DNA from: Asterella californica
Taxonomy: Eukaryota > Streptophyta > Marchantiopsida > Marchantiales > Aytoniaceae
DNA length: 64,000 nucleotides
NCBI GenBank assembly: GCA_036924285.1
Contig: JAYKYS010000005.1
Location: forward strand, 682,001-746,000
Reading direction: 5' to 3'
The position numbers and the translations under genes are program-made. Positions 12,025 to 23,052 of the stretch are shown in pieces. The notes under the pieces were generated by a model. That model ran no database searches, was not told the origin of the DNA, and saw nothing but the letters and a program-made list of their open reading frames with translations. How positions within the stretch are numbered: the stretch's first letter is position 1; each line of letters opens with the position of its first letter.

Positions 12025-12654
12025 AGAAGTCAACTTTTTATTAAAAAAAATCGTAAGATCATCTTCCTTCTAAAGAAATCATAATTTTAAATAACAACGC
12101 TTCTTCAATTATACAAACAAGTTATTAATTTTAAAAATTTCAAAAGTTAGTGAATCTTGTAAATTGTGGGCACCACAACCCAACTCTCTCTCTGACAAGT
12201 TGAACGGACAGCAAATCTTCGGTACCAAAAGATGCCGCCAAGTCGATCTCATGAAAAAAGATTCAGGCACAAAGTAGATCACTAATTCCACAAGGAATTG
12301 GTGTGAATTCGTCCGCAAATCCACACAAGAACATGAATCTCCTACTCTATGTTGCAGCTAGTGCTACTATAACTCTGACAGACTGAAGTAGAGCAACAGA
12401 ATCCCCATAGATAACCTTTGCAGGTGTGGTGTTAAAAGGTTTTCACATCCGCACACAGTCTCTTCCATGAAGTGCAGGCTCTCAAAAACATTTTCGGAGA
12501 TAATCGAGCCTGCAAACGCAAAATCAGAATGTCAACCATGAAAGAAGTAGAGGTTATAAACAATTCTCCAAACAAAGGTCACGGACAGAGCTGTAGGTAA
12601 TGAATAGGTGTACACTAACTACCACAAGGTACACAGAGAGCATCAACGAAACAC

Positions 12655-12965
12655 TCTCCTGTCACATGCACCTCAACCGACTTTCTTACTTCATCAGCAC
12701 CCAACAGGAAAGGTTAGACAATAGATGAGTAGGAAAAGTGATCATGTGAAGTTGAGGACTTTTCTTGCTGAGTCCTCAACTCAGCAGGGCCTTGTCCGTC
12801 CAAGAGTTTCTGTTCAGATCCATCTGAACAACATATATCTTCTACAATATACAATTCGTCTGGGAGAATGGGAGCCTTGCTAAGGAGTTTCTGTTCAGTT
12901 CCATCTGAACAACATATATGTTCTACAATATACAATTCGTCCGAGAGAATGGGAGCCTGGCTAAG
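12655..12965. repeat. Dispersed repeat, second copy near 38280-38540
   Basis: The stretch beginning with CATGCACCTCAAC and continuing through TTCATCAGCACCCAA, GAAAAGTGATCA and GGCCTTGTC recurs, diverged, in the same order and orientation at about 38280-38540. In this copy an 81-bp segment is duplicated in tandem (12804-12884 and 12885-12965). It lies beside the downstream exons of the SURNod19 remnant, so it is probably an insertion in its 3' part. Confidence 0.7.
12804..12965. repeat. Tandem duplication, 2 x 81 bp, each with an inverted repeat
   Basis: Both units start GAGTTTCTGTTCAG and end in CTAAG, with only a handful of differences. Within unit 1 TGTTCAGAT and ATCTGAACA form a 9-bp-arm hairpin with a 2-nt loop; unit 2 keeps 7 bp of the arms. 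Confidence 0.85.
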
Positions 12966-13514
12966 GGGCAAGAACCACGCTTAGAATAACCCATGAATAT
13001 ACCTTGATACTTCGGAATGGCAGTTCGGATCACGCACACACTAAACACAGTTTCTGTAATATAGTCTATAAACAGAAATCCTAGATCCTTGGTGGTATAT
13101 CTATCGTCGATGAAAATGGTAGCTTGAATCAAGAACGAAACACACAAACGGAAGGAAAACATGCACGAGCGATATATACCTACTAGAGCTCCAGTTGCCA
13201 ACCCCTTTGGGTACGGATTCTCAGCTTAGTTTTTTCACAGAGATACTTCCTTTCAATCTTCTCAAGTTTTGAAATAACAGTCTTTCAATCGCATCAGGTA
13301 GGAAAAGCAGTGTAGGCACCAGAGAAGCTGGCAACGAGGGGACTTCTCAAAGGTTTATATTCTCCAAGAAAATATCAATGCAATTCCACTACTCTATGAA
13401 GATTCAAATATTCTGGTGCTCATGAACTAGACCTAGTCACTAAAGTGTGTATTCCTAATGCAACTCCACGGATGACCATGGCTTCGGACTGTGACGATAC
13501 ATGGAAAGACGTAC

Positions 13515-14662
13515 CTCGTTGAGAATTCTTGAGCCTAAAGCTCCTGTACGTTGGTGACCATAAGCGAAAATAAGCTCTCCATCCTTAGGAAGCCCTGCAA
13601 TAGCGTGACAAACATCGATGCACTTCTCCTTTGCAGTTCCTTCGACGCATGGATTCCTTCTGCCGTCAAACCGGCAGTGCAGGGTCAGAAAAGGAACTAT
13701 CAGAACATTCTGGAGGCAAAAGACCTTTAATTTCTGAATAAATCGTACAGCTTCCAGTAAGAGCACTACAACACACAGCTTCAGGAAGTTTTGGAGTAGT
13801 GAAATCTAACCTTGCATTGAGCCGTTTCCTGTAAGGAGGTCCGAGAATCAGTCGCGTCCAAAATGTAAGCGCGTAGTGGTCTGGTGGAGTGGTCCCAGTT
13901 GACCCAACTGAGTGTGTAATTCATCTGTGCTCTTTTGAGCTCGACTGGGAAGCCAGGTGCCACTGGACAACTCTTCATATCGTAGCAACAGAACAGACCG
14001 CCTTTGTAGCCATCGCTCAGCGGACGACCGAACTGATCGATTGTAGCGTTGTATAAGTCGCACAAGCATTCTGTGCAGCCCTTGAGATCCACGGCTCCTC
14101 TCACATCAATTGCATGCAAGTTTAAATACCATGCCTCCTCATATCCTTCAGGAATGCCTTCGTTAGCACCAACCACAATACCGAAGGGAGCAGGAATGCT
14201 GATATTCGTACGCCTGAAATCTGCTCCACCTCCAAAGTATCTATCTTTTGCGGTTGTAGGACACGGGCCTTTGAACTTGAGCTTTTCCCGAAGAGGTTCG
14301 GCTTCAGGTGAGAAGGCCATACGTTCGATATGGCGGTGCACAAGATCTCCGACAGATCTCCCGGGAGCCGATGGCGGTAGAAGTGGAGCTGAGCTGAGAA
14401 GTTCCTTGAAGCCTCTCTTCACGCCTGCTTTCACCATGTCTCAGTGATGCACGTAGAGTTCCGTGGTGTGAATTGGCTTGCCTCTATCGGCATCAATAAT
14501 CTCCAGAGTCAAGCTGCGAATTGCAACATGACCCTTTTTGGTTTACAAGAAGTTTTTGTAGAATATGTTCTCCCCAGCTTGACTTTCGACAGCCAGAAAC
14601 GCTACGGTGCAGCACAACAGCGTAACAATGACTTGCACCCATCGTCTATACGTCTCTTCCAT
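13515..14662 (-). pseudogene. SURNod19-family (stress up-regulated Nod 19) gene, two nonsense codons
   Basis: From ATG at 14662 the frame reads a hydrophobic signal-like N-terminus (VQVIVTLLCCTVAFLAV), then GENIFYKNFL, SLTLEIIDADRGKPIHTTEL and YVHH. Next come the hallmarks of the plant SURNod19 family: GGGADFRRT, GYEEAWYLNLHAIDVRG, GCTECLCDLYN, YKGGLFCCYD, YTLSWVNWD and RAYILDATD. A GT-AG intron (about 13810-13710) leads to exon 2 (13709-13515) with KCIDVCHAIAGLPKDGELI and AYGHQRTGALGSRIL, ending at a good donor (GAG|GTACGT). Further exons to the left are unclear; a weak candidate lies at about 12990-13060. TAA at 14543-14545 and TGA at 14441-14443 (codon after YVHH, where the family has Trp) interrupt conserved sequence, so it should not make a full protein. 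The family is a probable secreted/membrane protein of poorly known biochemical function. Confidence 0.85.
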
Positions 14663-15990
14663 GGCAACACTACAAGCTTGCACCAAAATTGCAGGAGTGG
14701 TGTGCTGCAGAATTTTCTCAACAACATCACTTGCCTGTTCCTCTTCCGACTAAGGAATACCCTTACGGCGCTCGAGATCGCTGGCCTTGGAACCAGGTGC
14801 CTTGCCGGATGGTAGACTACTGGCATACAAACTATTTGCATTTGAACCACCGAGGCCATGGTGTACTAGCATGGTTGCCGACTCCTCAACGTGTACCCCG
14901 AACGTGAAGGAGGTTCGCGCCCACTGATCGCTTCATGCCCATAATCAGATGAAATCACAGATGCGTAAGAAGTATACTATAAACTTCGTGACAAGAATCC
15001 CACTGACTGGAAACGATGCTTCTTGAGGCCAAAATTCTGAAACACCAACCAAACATCTCATCGACGCTTTGAGAAGTCGATATCATTACAATAAAAGCTC
15101 TATGACGTCTAAACAGTTAATTCACGTACGCAGTACGTAGTGACAGACTACAAGGGAACATAAACGTGGTCAGGATTGCATCGCAGATGGGTCTCCCACA
15201 CCATCAATTGTCAAATTTGCACGGAATAACCTGTGGAATATAGTTCCATGTGAGCAATGCTCATGTAAACGAGTTGGACTACTTAAGGTCTCCTTACTTT
15301 GAGGACTCTGGTTCGTCTCCGGTACTCACAGAACCACAACAACATTTTACCCAACAAAATTCCTAACCTCTGGTCTCCTTACCTTGTGCATCTACAGTCT
15401 GGCATAGAATCACAGCAGCAACAGTTCACCCAACAAAATTTATCGAATTCCTGAGCTCACAACCTCGTCCACAGGGGAATTGATTAACCCGACACAGCAA
15501 AAACCCTGTCGTTCTTCCTCTTGTTGAAAGTGATTATTCTACAAACGTAGGAAAAATTTATGAGAAAACACATTGACACCCAGCGATCCAAAACCAGCCA
15601 GCGCGATCCAGGAGTAACACACTTCTTCCAACATGTTCAGAATTCTGCGAGAGCAAATCGAACCAAAGCCTGTAAACATTACAAAAGACATTTGACTAGA
15701 ATGAGGGAAAATCGGTGCAGTAGCTGCGGAATCAGTCACAAGGAGAGACATGAACTTCATCGACATGTATTTTACACATAAAACATCAAATGTACTGTAT
15801 CTCAATCACGCTGCTGGTGAGTTAAACGACTCAATATTTTCAATATGAAGCTCTCCTTTCCCTTGAAAGACAAACCTAAAATTTTAGCATGCCTCCCGAT
15901 CGCTTCTTTCGTTGTTATGACAATCCTCCCGGCTGGCTGGCATAAATTGGTGCTTCTATGTTGAATTACGACTGATGAACTGAAGTAGTT
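14663..15990. other. Intergenic, upstream of the SURNod19 remnant
   Basis: Nothing recognisable. Short frames at 14689-14907 and 15539-15805 overlap on both strands and have no family signature. The stretch ends at the target-site duplication ATACC (15991-15995) of the copia element. Confidence 0.4.
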
Positions 15991-15995
15991 ATACC

Positions 15996-16612
15996 TGTTA
16001 CAAAACTGAGAACTGTAATCCCAAGTCTCTGAGACCTGTAATCCCAAGTCTCTCAGAATATAAAAGTTAAAAGTTAAAGTTGTTAACTTGTCCGCTTTAT
16101 CCCTTCGAGGGGCATCGGACTGTCCTTTGTGGGTAACCACAGCGTACCCGGACCAGATTGCACATACAGCGACTTTTTGCACCTCCAACCGGGAGCAAGC
16201 GGGTTTGAACCCCAGACCTTTCACTTAGAGGTCTGAGACCCAATCAACTCAGTTGGTTTATTAGCTGAATTTATCTCTCACAACAGAATGCTACCAACCT
16301 ATTAGAACTGATAACAGATCAGCCTGTTAAAACTAATCAGAAAGAGAACTTAACAGAAATATTCAGAGATGAAATGTGCACAGCTTTACTTAGACTTCAG
16401 AACTGGTACAGACAGAAAAGACCTCCGACTCATGCTACTCTACAAAGAATGTGAGCTAATATACTATTGGTATGTAACTGCTGTCACCTCAAAGTGACTT
16501 ACCTAACTGCTGTCACAGTGCTTCTCATGTCACAAGTCACCTCTTCTATTTTTACTTTTGTCTTTTTTATCTTCCGCAGAGTTTTGATGTGACTCTCTAA
16601 TGATATTTAACA
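15996..16612 (-). repeat. 3' LTR of the copia element, enlarged by insertions
   Basis: It is 617 bp against 400 bp for the 5' LTR. The excess is explained by a 23-bp tandem duplication (16013-16035 and 16036-16058, CTGTAATCCCAAGTCTCT core) and a 204-bp SINE-like insertion (16063-16266). The 5' LTR has about 12 bp near 21080 that this copy lacks. Confidence 0.93.
16063..16266 (-). mobile_element. tRNA-derived SINE inserted in the copia 3' LTR
   Basis: This 204-bp block is absent from the sister LTR. On the minus strand it has a polymerase III B box exactly matching GGTTCAAACCC (16201-16211) and, 30 bp upstream, an A-box-like CTGAGTTGATTGGGTC (about 16238-16253), the spacing of a tRNA promoter. 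The tRNA-like head is at the right and an A/T-rich tail (AAAGTTAAAAG on the plus strand) at the left. No clear target duplication is visible. It resembles plant tRNA-derived SINEs; the exact family is not assigned. Confidence 0.75.
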
Positions 16613-16621
16613 CTCTCCTTC
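16613..16621 (-). other. Polypurine tract of the copia element
   Basis: GAAGGAGAG on the minus strand directly abuts the 3' LTR, the position and composition expected for the plus-strand primer of reverse transcription. Confidence 0.8.
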
Positions 16622-16656
16622 ATTAGAGCATCACTTCTTTCATACCTAGTAAATCT

Positions 16657-19600
16657 CTAATATGTATAAACCTTAGCTTTGGTAAAACTTTGGTAAAAAT
16701 ATTCCAGCTTGACTATCTTAGCTTCAATTTTCTCCCTTATATGATGTAATCTTGTCTCCAAACTTTTTGTTCTTTCTCTGATAACTCTATTGTTAGTCAA
16801 GAACATTGCACTCTGATTATCCACATGTAATATTCTTGGTCCAGATATCTTTTCTCCCATCTCCAACAATAAATTCCTTAACCGTATCAAGGTTATAGAA
16901 TCATCACTAAGAGCAATGAATTCAGCTTCCGTTGAAGAACTTGCTACTGTATTCTGCTTCTTGCTGCTCCAACTGATAATTCCATCTGAACATAAGTTGA
17001 AGCATGCATCTGATGTGGATTTTCTGCTGCTAGTATCTCCAACCCAATCACTATCACTGAAGCTTTGAAGTTCACTTCTCCCCTCCTTAAATATAAGACC
17101 AAGATTGATAGTACCTTTCAGATTTCTCAGAATTCTCTTTGCAGCAACCCAATGAGATGAATTTGGGAAATGCATAAATTGACTTAGCCTCCCAACAGCA
17201 TAACAAATATCAGATCTGGTGTGGATGAGATATCTGAGTTTATCAATTAATTTCCTGTACAGATATTCTTCAATGGTATTTTCAGCTGTAGTTCCTCAAA
17301 ACCACTTTCTTGCTCCATAGGTGTTGCTGATGACTTGCAATCTTCCATCTGAAACTCTCCAAGTATCGACTTTATGTATACTTGTTGAGAAAGCATAATA
17401 TAGTCCTCCATCTGTCAAATATCAATACCAAGGAAGAATCTTGCTAAGCCCAAATCAGACATCTCAAACCTCTTGCTGAGTTCTCCTTTGAGTAGTTGCA
17501 CCAACTCCGTATCACTTCCTCAGATTAAGATATCATCCACATATAAGATGAGTATGATCCTCTTTGAATTATCTTTCAAGACATAGAGGTTTGGATCCAA
17601 CTCTGATCTTCTGAGTTCATGACTGTGTAGAAACTCATGTATCTCAGAATGTCAAACTCTTGGTGCTTGTTTTAATCCCTATAAGGATTTTCTGAGAATG
17701 CATACATGATCTTTCTTCTTTTTCACTTCAAATCCTGGTGGTTGAACCATGTAAACTTCTTCCTCTAACTCTTCATGAAGGAAAGCTGACTTCACATCCA
17801 TCTGACGTATTTCCCAGTGGTAATGACCAGCAAGAGCTATTATAAGTCTGACTGAATCCCATTTTGCAACTAGTGCAAAAGTTTCTCCATAATCAATCCC
17901 TTCTTGTTGCTGAAATCCTCTTGCTACTAACCTTGCTTTCAGCTTGTCAACTGAACCATCTGACTGTAGCTTGGTTTTGTAAATCCATTTGCATTGGATG
18001 GCTCTTTTTCCTCTAGGTAGCTTAATCAAATCCCATGTATGATTTTTTACTAGCATTTTGCACATTCTTGCATAGCTTGTCTCCAACCAAGGTCTTTGTT
18101 AGCTTCTTCAAATATAAGTGGATCATCCTCTTGAATACTTTCAGCAAGTCCACAATAATCATCAAGTCTTGCTGGTGGTCTTCTAACCCGTTTTGATCTC
18201 CTTACTTGAGAATCTGCTGCATGTTGTAAGTCATTTTCTTTAGCTTCATGAATACTTGGTAACTCAGATTCAGAATTTTGTTGAAATTCAACTTGTTCTT
18301 CACTAGGATTAGTGAGAGATGTTGACTGCTTCAAGTCCACTCAATATCAGATTTATCAGATTCTGAATCAATCTGATCTTCACTTGTAGGTAGCTTAAAT
18401 CTGAATGTATCACAAGTTTCCTTCTCACCTTCCATCAGATCAGAATCCAACTCAGAGAATCTAACATCTCTGCTGATGTGAGTCTTTCTTGTAGACTGAT
18501 TGTATACTTTGTAACCCTTCTTTTGCTCAGCATAGCCCACAAATATACACTTCTCAGATTTTGCATCCAACTTCTGTCTCTTCTCATCATTGATGTGCAT
18601 GTAAGCTCTGCACCCAAAAATCCTGAAGTGAGACACATCTGATTTCACTCCTGTAAATGTCTCTTCAGGTGTCTTGTGCTGCACAGCTGTTGTATATGCT
18701 CTGTTCATAATGTAAACAGCTGTATTGCAAGCTTCAGCCCAAAAATAATTGGGAAGATTCTTGACCTTCAGTATGGATCTGCCACTTTCCACAATCACTC
18801 TATTCTTTCTTTCAGCTACACCATTTTGTTGTGGAGTATAAGCTGTGGAAAGTTGCCTTTGAATACCATACTCTTCACAAAACTGAGTAAAGAGGTTAGA
18901 ACAATATTCTCCTCCTCCATTTGATATGAGAACTTTAATCTTCTTGCCACTTTGATTTTCTACAAGAGCCTTGAACTTCTTGAAGTATTCAAATACTTCA
19001 GACTTCTGTTTTAAGAAATAGATCCATGTCTTTCTGCTCACATCCTCAATAAATGTCAGAAAATACTTACAGCCTCCAATAGAGCTTGTTTGCATAGGTC
19101 CACAAACATCTGAATGGACCAAGGCCAACAACTCTTTTGTTCTTGTACCTCCCTCCTGTGGAAAACTCTTTCTGTTTTGTTTTCCAAATATACATCCTTC
19201 ACATATATCTCCAGTAGTTGGTAGCTTCATCCTTGGTAGTCCTTCTACCATATGATTATCCATCATATGTTTCAGACTTCCAAAGTTCAAGTGTGCAAAT
19301 CTCTGATGCCAAAGGTTTGCTTGATTATAAGAATCAACAACTAAAGAGACTTCTTGGACTTGAGGCTCAACATTCAAGATATATAATCCTGACTTCTGAT
19401 CTCTCCTTCCTGCAGCAATAACTCTCTGATTATGTGAACCATCCAGTATCTGCACCTTTGTATCGTCAAAAATCACCTTCATCCCATGATCTGTGATTTT
19501 TCCAACAGAAAGCAAGTTCTTAGTGAGCTTTGGAATAAAGAGTACCTCTTGTATACTCTTCAGATCTCCTTCACTTGTTTTCACTGTCACAACTCCAGTA

Positions 19601-20703
19601 CCTTGAACTTCACATCCTGTATCATCAGCTTGAGTAACCTTAGAGCCTGCTGTTGCTGAAAAGTCCTTCAAGAGTGATCTTTGGCCGGTCATGTGCTTAG
19701 AGGCACCAGAATCAATGTATCAATTCTTGTCTTCTGTTGTTGTAGATATCAAGCTGGTAATAAACATATTACCAACATCCTTCTCTTCTTGTGCATCTTC
19801 TTGAGCAGCAACATTACTTGATGTAGAATTCTGACCTCCATTTGCCTTTCTAGCATAGCAATCTTCAATCTTGTGACCTTTCTTTCCACAGAAGAAACAA
19901 GTTCCCAACTTCTTTCTGCACTCTTCAATCTTGTGACCTATCCTGTTACGGAATGAGCAGAAAGTTATACCTTGATTTCCTGAGTAGGAAGACCCATGTT
20001 TCTGAGATTGCTGCTCCTCTCTTCTGTAAGTCTTCACCATAAAAGCAGATCCTTGATTTTTCTGAGGGAAAAACTTTCTGATCAGCTGCTCTTCTTCGTG
20101 TAGTAAACTACACAACTCGTCATAAGTTGGCATACTCTCCCTTCTGTTGATATCAGAAACAAAATGAAAATATGGAGTACTAAGACTATTCAAAGTTATA
20201 GAAACTAGATCTTCATCGTCCTATGTCTCTCCTGCTCTGATTAGCTGCACGTAAATACCATCTATCTTCTCAAGGTGTTCATGAATATCTGCACTCTCAT
20301 CCATCTTGATAGAGTGTAGATCATTCTTCAACTTTGCTACTCTATTTTTGCTCACATTATCATATCTGATAGCTAGCTTCTCCCAAGCTTCTCTTCCTGT
20401 ATCACAAGCCTCAATAGTAAACCTGATACTCTCCTTCACAGCAAGCAGAATATTGACTAATGCTCTAGTTTGCTTCTTAATGAATCTTAGAGTTTCAGGA
20501 AAACTCTCATCATAAAATGGAGCAAGCTTCTTTTCTCCAGGAACCACACCCCATAAATCCTTCTCACTCAGAATGACTTTCATGATCAGTTTCCAGGAAC
20601 TGTAATTGTTAGGACCTGAAAGTCTAGTGCTCTCATTCAAACCAAACTCACTGAAAGTAGCAGTCATGGATGCTATCTTGCTGAAAAGATGAGTCCAAAA
20701 CAA
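16657..20703 (-). pseudogene. Copia gag-pol polyprotein, interrupted
   Basis: Gag starts at about 20670 (UBN2-type: LSGPNNYSSWKLIMKVIL, REAWEKLAIRYD). It ends in two CCHC knuckles at about 19850-19960; the second (CFFCGKKGHKIEDC) is intact, the first has lost its second Cys (CSFRNRIGHKIEEC). Protease follows with DSGASKHMTG near 19700, preceded by TGA at 19720-19722 where the family has Trp. The integrase has HX4H/CX2C (HQRFAH ... CEGC), a core region with HSDVCGP and NGGGEYCSN, and PQQNGVAERKNR. RT has DVKSAFLHEELEEEVYM and YVDDILI (about 17540), with a stop right after. RNase H ends near 16657 (SSSTEAEFIAL). Additional stops at about 18340 and 20221 and a break at about 17670 mean the protein is not producible in one piece. 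Order and motifs leave no doubt about the copia family. Confidence 0.93.
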
Positions 20704-20764
20704 AAGCCCCAGAAACTAAATATCAGATTATCAGAATCTTAAAACCTTAGCTTGAGCAACCTGT

Positions 20765-20776
20765 GCTTTGATACCA
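20765..20776 (-). other. Primer binding site, initiator tRNA-Met type
   Basis: TGGTATCAAAGC on the minus strand directly follows the 5' LTR. It matches the copia primer site complementary to the 3' end of initiator tRNA-Met (consensus TGGTATCAGAGC) with one change. Confidence 0.85.
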
Positions 20777-21176
20777 TGTTACAAAACTGAGAACTGTACT
20801 CCCAAGTCTCTCAGAATATAGAATTTATCTCCACAACAGAATGCTACCAACCTATTAGAACTGATAATAGATCAGCCTGTTAAAACTAATCAGAAGGAGA
20901 ACTTAACAGAAATATTCCGAGATGAAATGTGCACAGCTTTACTTAGACTTCAGAACTGGTACAGACAGAAAAGACCTCCGACTCATGCTACTCTACAAAG
21001 AATGTGAGCTAATATACTATTGGTACATAACTGCTGTCACCTCAAAGTGAATTACCTAACTGCTATCACAATGCTTATCACGTCATAAGTCATGTCACAA
21101 GTCACCTCTTCCTTTTTTACTTTTGTCTTTTTACCTTCCGCAGAGTTTTGATATGACTCTCTAATGATATTTAACA
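20777..21176 (-). repeat. 5' LTR of the copia element
   Basis: 400 bp, starting TGTTAAATATC and ending TTTTGTAACA when read on the minus strand. It is followed on the plus strand by the target duplication ATACC. Confidence 0.95.
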
Positions 21177-21181
21177 ATACC

Positions 21182-21789
21182 TGTTCGAAAATTCCTCTCA
21201 CAGTGAACCTTAGTAGCACAAAAATATTGACATCTTTCATCGACTTTGTTTTCTTAAGCTCCGCATTTGCTCACAGATTAGAAAAATCAAGAAACTGAAT
21301 GTTAACAAGCTGCAAGAGAGAAAAGAGTTAGAGAAAAATGAATGTGCCATGATTCAGTGATCACCAATCTGTACTGACGTCTGATAAAGTTCAACAATTT
21401 ACAATTGTAAGTAATGAATGTGTCAATGTGAACTGCATAACTCCCTAAATATCATCAATGAAAAAAATGGTAAGTAAGTAAAAAGTAAACAGAACTTCAA
21501 GAGTCACATACAAAGATGACACCCATTACATTTAACATCTTATCTATTCATAACCATGAACTCACTGAATCAAACTCAAATACATCCGAGTTACATCCGA
21601 TAAATCTTATGCACAGAAATAATTAATAAGTCTTCTGTGCAGAGATCATTAACACATTAACACCACTGTAATTACTAAGTACTAATGTTGCAATAGTGAA
21701 GTTAAAAAGCTTTTCATTCTAGTCCAAAATTTACTTTCTACTCCATCAAAAATGGAAAGTATTTCAGTCATAAAAATCTGTGATAAGTT
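21182..21789. other. Non-coding, AT-rich
   Basis: Nothing recognisable. It separates the copia element from the CACTA-like fossil and may be that fossil's 3' flank. Confidence 0.35.
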
Positions 21790-22850
21790 TCTAGAAATAG
21801 TCTACATTCTTGTCAGTCCCACTGATCTCAATCACTGTGCGTCTCACAGATTTTTCTGGCCAAATTACAAAACTTCCAACTGCATCTCCTAATACCTTTT
21901 GAGGAGATCATATTGGATATTAGACACATACAATGGAATCTCTCCGTTATACACACTTGTAAGCTCCACTCGAGCCGTCTCTGAAAGGATGTCTTCATGA
22001 TGAAAAACTGATTTTCTTGCAAGACCAATTAGTTTTCCTTTTCCCACCAGCACTCGGCCATTACCAATTTCTCGAAGCTCTACTTCGTCACCAGTCTGAA
22101 ACTGCAATCATACCAACAGTAACAATTAATCAGAGGTCACTGTGGTTGAATATATCTACAACAACATGAACGTTAACCAGATCAAAGTGAAAAGAATCGA
22201 CACAACTTAATTTCTCAGTAAAAGGTATGCTAATACTCCTTTCCGTTTTGCTGTGGAACTTCCGGATGTTGTTTGGACTGCCTGATGAGACTTCCAATTT
22301 TGGTTTTCCATCTCTTTCATGCGCTTCTTGACTTTATTCTGAAGATATTCCAACATCACATTTGATAGGTTCTTTTGTGAAAGTGTCTTGCAATGCTGTT
22401 TGTTGTTGAGTGGAAAACTTAGGCAACATGGACATGATTAAATCCATCTTCAATCCTGTAAAACAAAAGCTAAAATAATTATTATAATCTCAAAAGTAAC
22501 CAGATATTACAGATAAGCGAAAGTACCAAAGGACATCCAACAAGAAAACATAGTACAAAACACATATGCATGACACAAATAGGTTCATTAATGAGAGAAT
22601 GCAATAGAATGACGAGAGAATAAATATACTTACCGATTTCAGTCATGTGAAGCTTCATCTCACGTTGTTCTTCCTGCATAGCTGCTACTTTGTGACCAAA
22701 CGTGGACTCGTTTGATATTACAGTTGTATCACTTGGGTTTGTACAAGTATCTATTCTTTTTCTTTCCTTGAAATTTCCACAGGTTTTGTTTCCAGAGGAG
22801 AGGAAAAAACCCCTTGCACAAAAGAAGGCTGCAAACAAAAAATAAACCAC
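21790..22850 (-). pseudogene. CACTA/En-Spm-type accessory (TNP1/Ptta-like) gene remnant with introns
   Basis: Exon-like blocks on the minus strand are joined by good splice signals. About 22850-22634 reads ESTFGHKVAAMQEEQREMKLHMTEI and ends ATCG|GTAAGT. Then 22456 leftward (acceptor TTTTACAG) reads KMDLIMSMLPKFSTQQQTAL in the compatible phase. Then 22101-21889 (acceptor GATTGCAG) reads GDEVELREIGNGRVLVGKGK, ARVELTSVYNGEIPLYV. After a one-base frame change near 21900 it reads VLGDAVGSFVIWPEKSVRR. The coiled QEEQREMK segment followed by a 'G.G.L.G ... V.V..V..G..PL ... AVGSF..WP' C-terminus is the pattern of plant transposon proteins of the En/Spm (TNP1/Ptta-like) group. TAA at 22334-22336 and the frameshift make it non-functional. 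The assignment rests on pattern only. Confidence 0.6.
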
Positions 22851-23052
22851 ACGATAAGATTAGAGAACACAACTTAACTAATCCATCAACATCTTCTTCG
22901 GCTTTCGTAATACTGCAGTTACTACCTACAACTATTCACTATTGGTTCTTGGTATTGCTATGATCAATACTGAGCATTTTGTGAGCGAAAGTAACACAAT
23001 TAAGATAAATTGATACATGGGTAAAGTAACTTTCAGACTAATAACTTCGTAC

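Larger units (their letters stand above)
10320..12100. other. Non-coding tail of the GAAGAC/GTCTTC-rich element
   Basis: No coding frame is convincing; the overlapping frames at 10739-11025 and 11297-11653 exist on both strands and share no family features. The same hexamers (GAAGAC, GTCTTC, CTTCCGAAG) that fill the upstream gene continue through this non-coding stretch as far as about 12030, which suggests that both belong to one mobile element. It holds two perfect palindromes, listed separately. Confidence 0.45.
15996..21176 (-). mobile_element. Ty1/copia LTR retrotransposon, structurally complete
   Basis: The element has all structural marks. LTRs lie at 15996-16612 and 20777-21176, both starting TGTTACAAAACTGAG and ending TATTTAACA on the plus strand. 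A 5-bp target duplication ATACC sits at 15991-15995 and 21177-21181. A primer site (TGGTATCAAAGC) adjoins the 5' LTR, and a purine tract (GAAGGAGAG) adjoins the 3' LTR. Coding order on the minus strand is gag, protease, integrase, RT, RNase H, as in copia elements. Without the SINE and a short duplication in the left LTR the two LTRs differ at about 14 positions plus small indels over about 390 bp (by eye), so the insertion is moderately old. Confidence 0.95.

Noticed and set aside
14441..14443. TGA in SURNod19 as recoding or selenocysteine
   Set aside because: A second stop (TAA at 14543-14545) lies upstream in the same conserved frame, so simple decay explains both.
16190..16260. tRNA gene on the minus strand
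   Set aside because: The A and B boxes are good, but no acceptor stem pairs, and the block is an insertion absent from the sister LTR, so it is a SINE.
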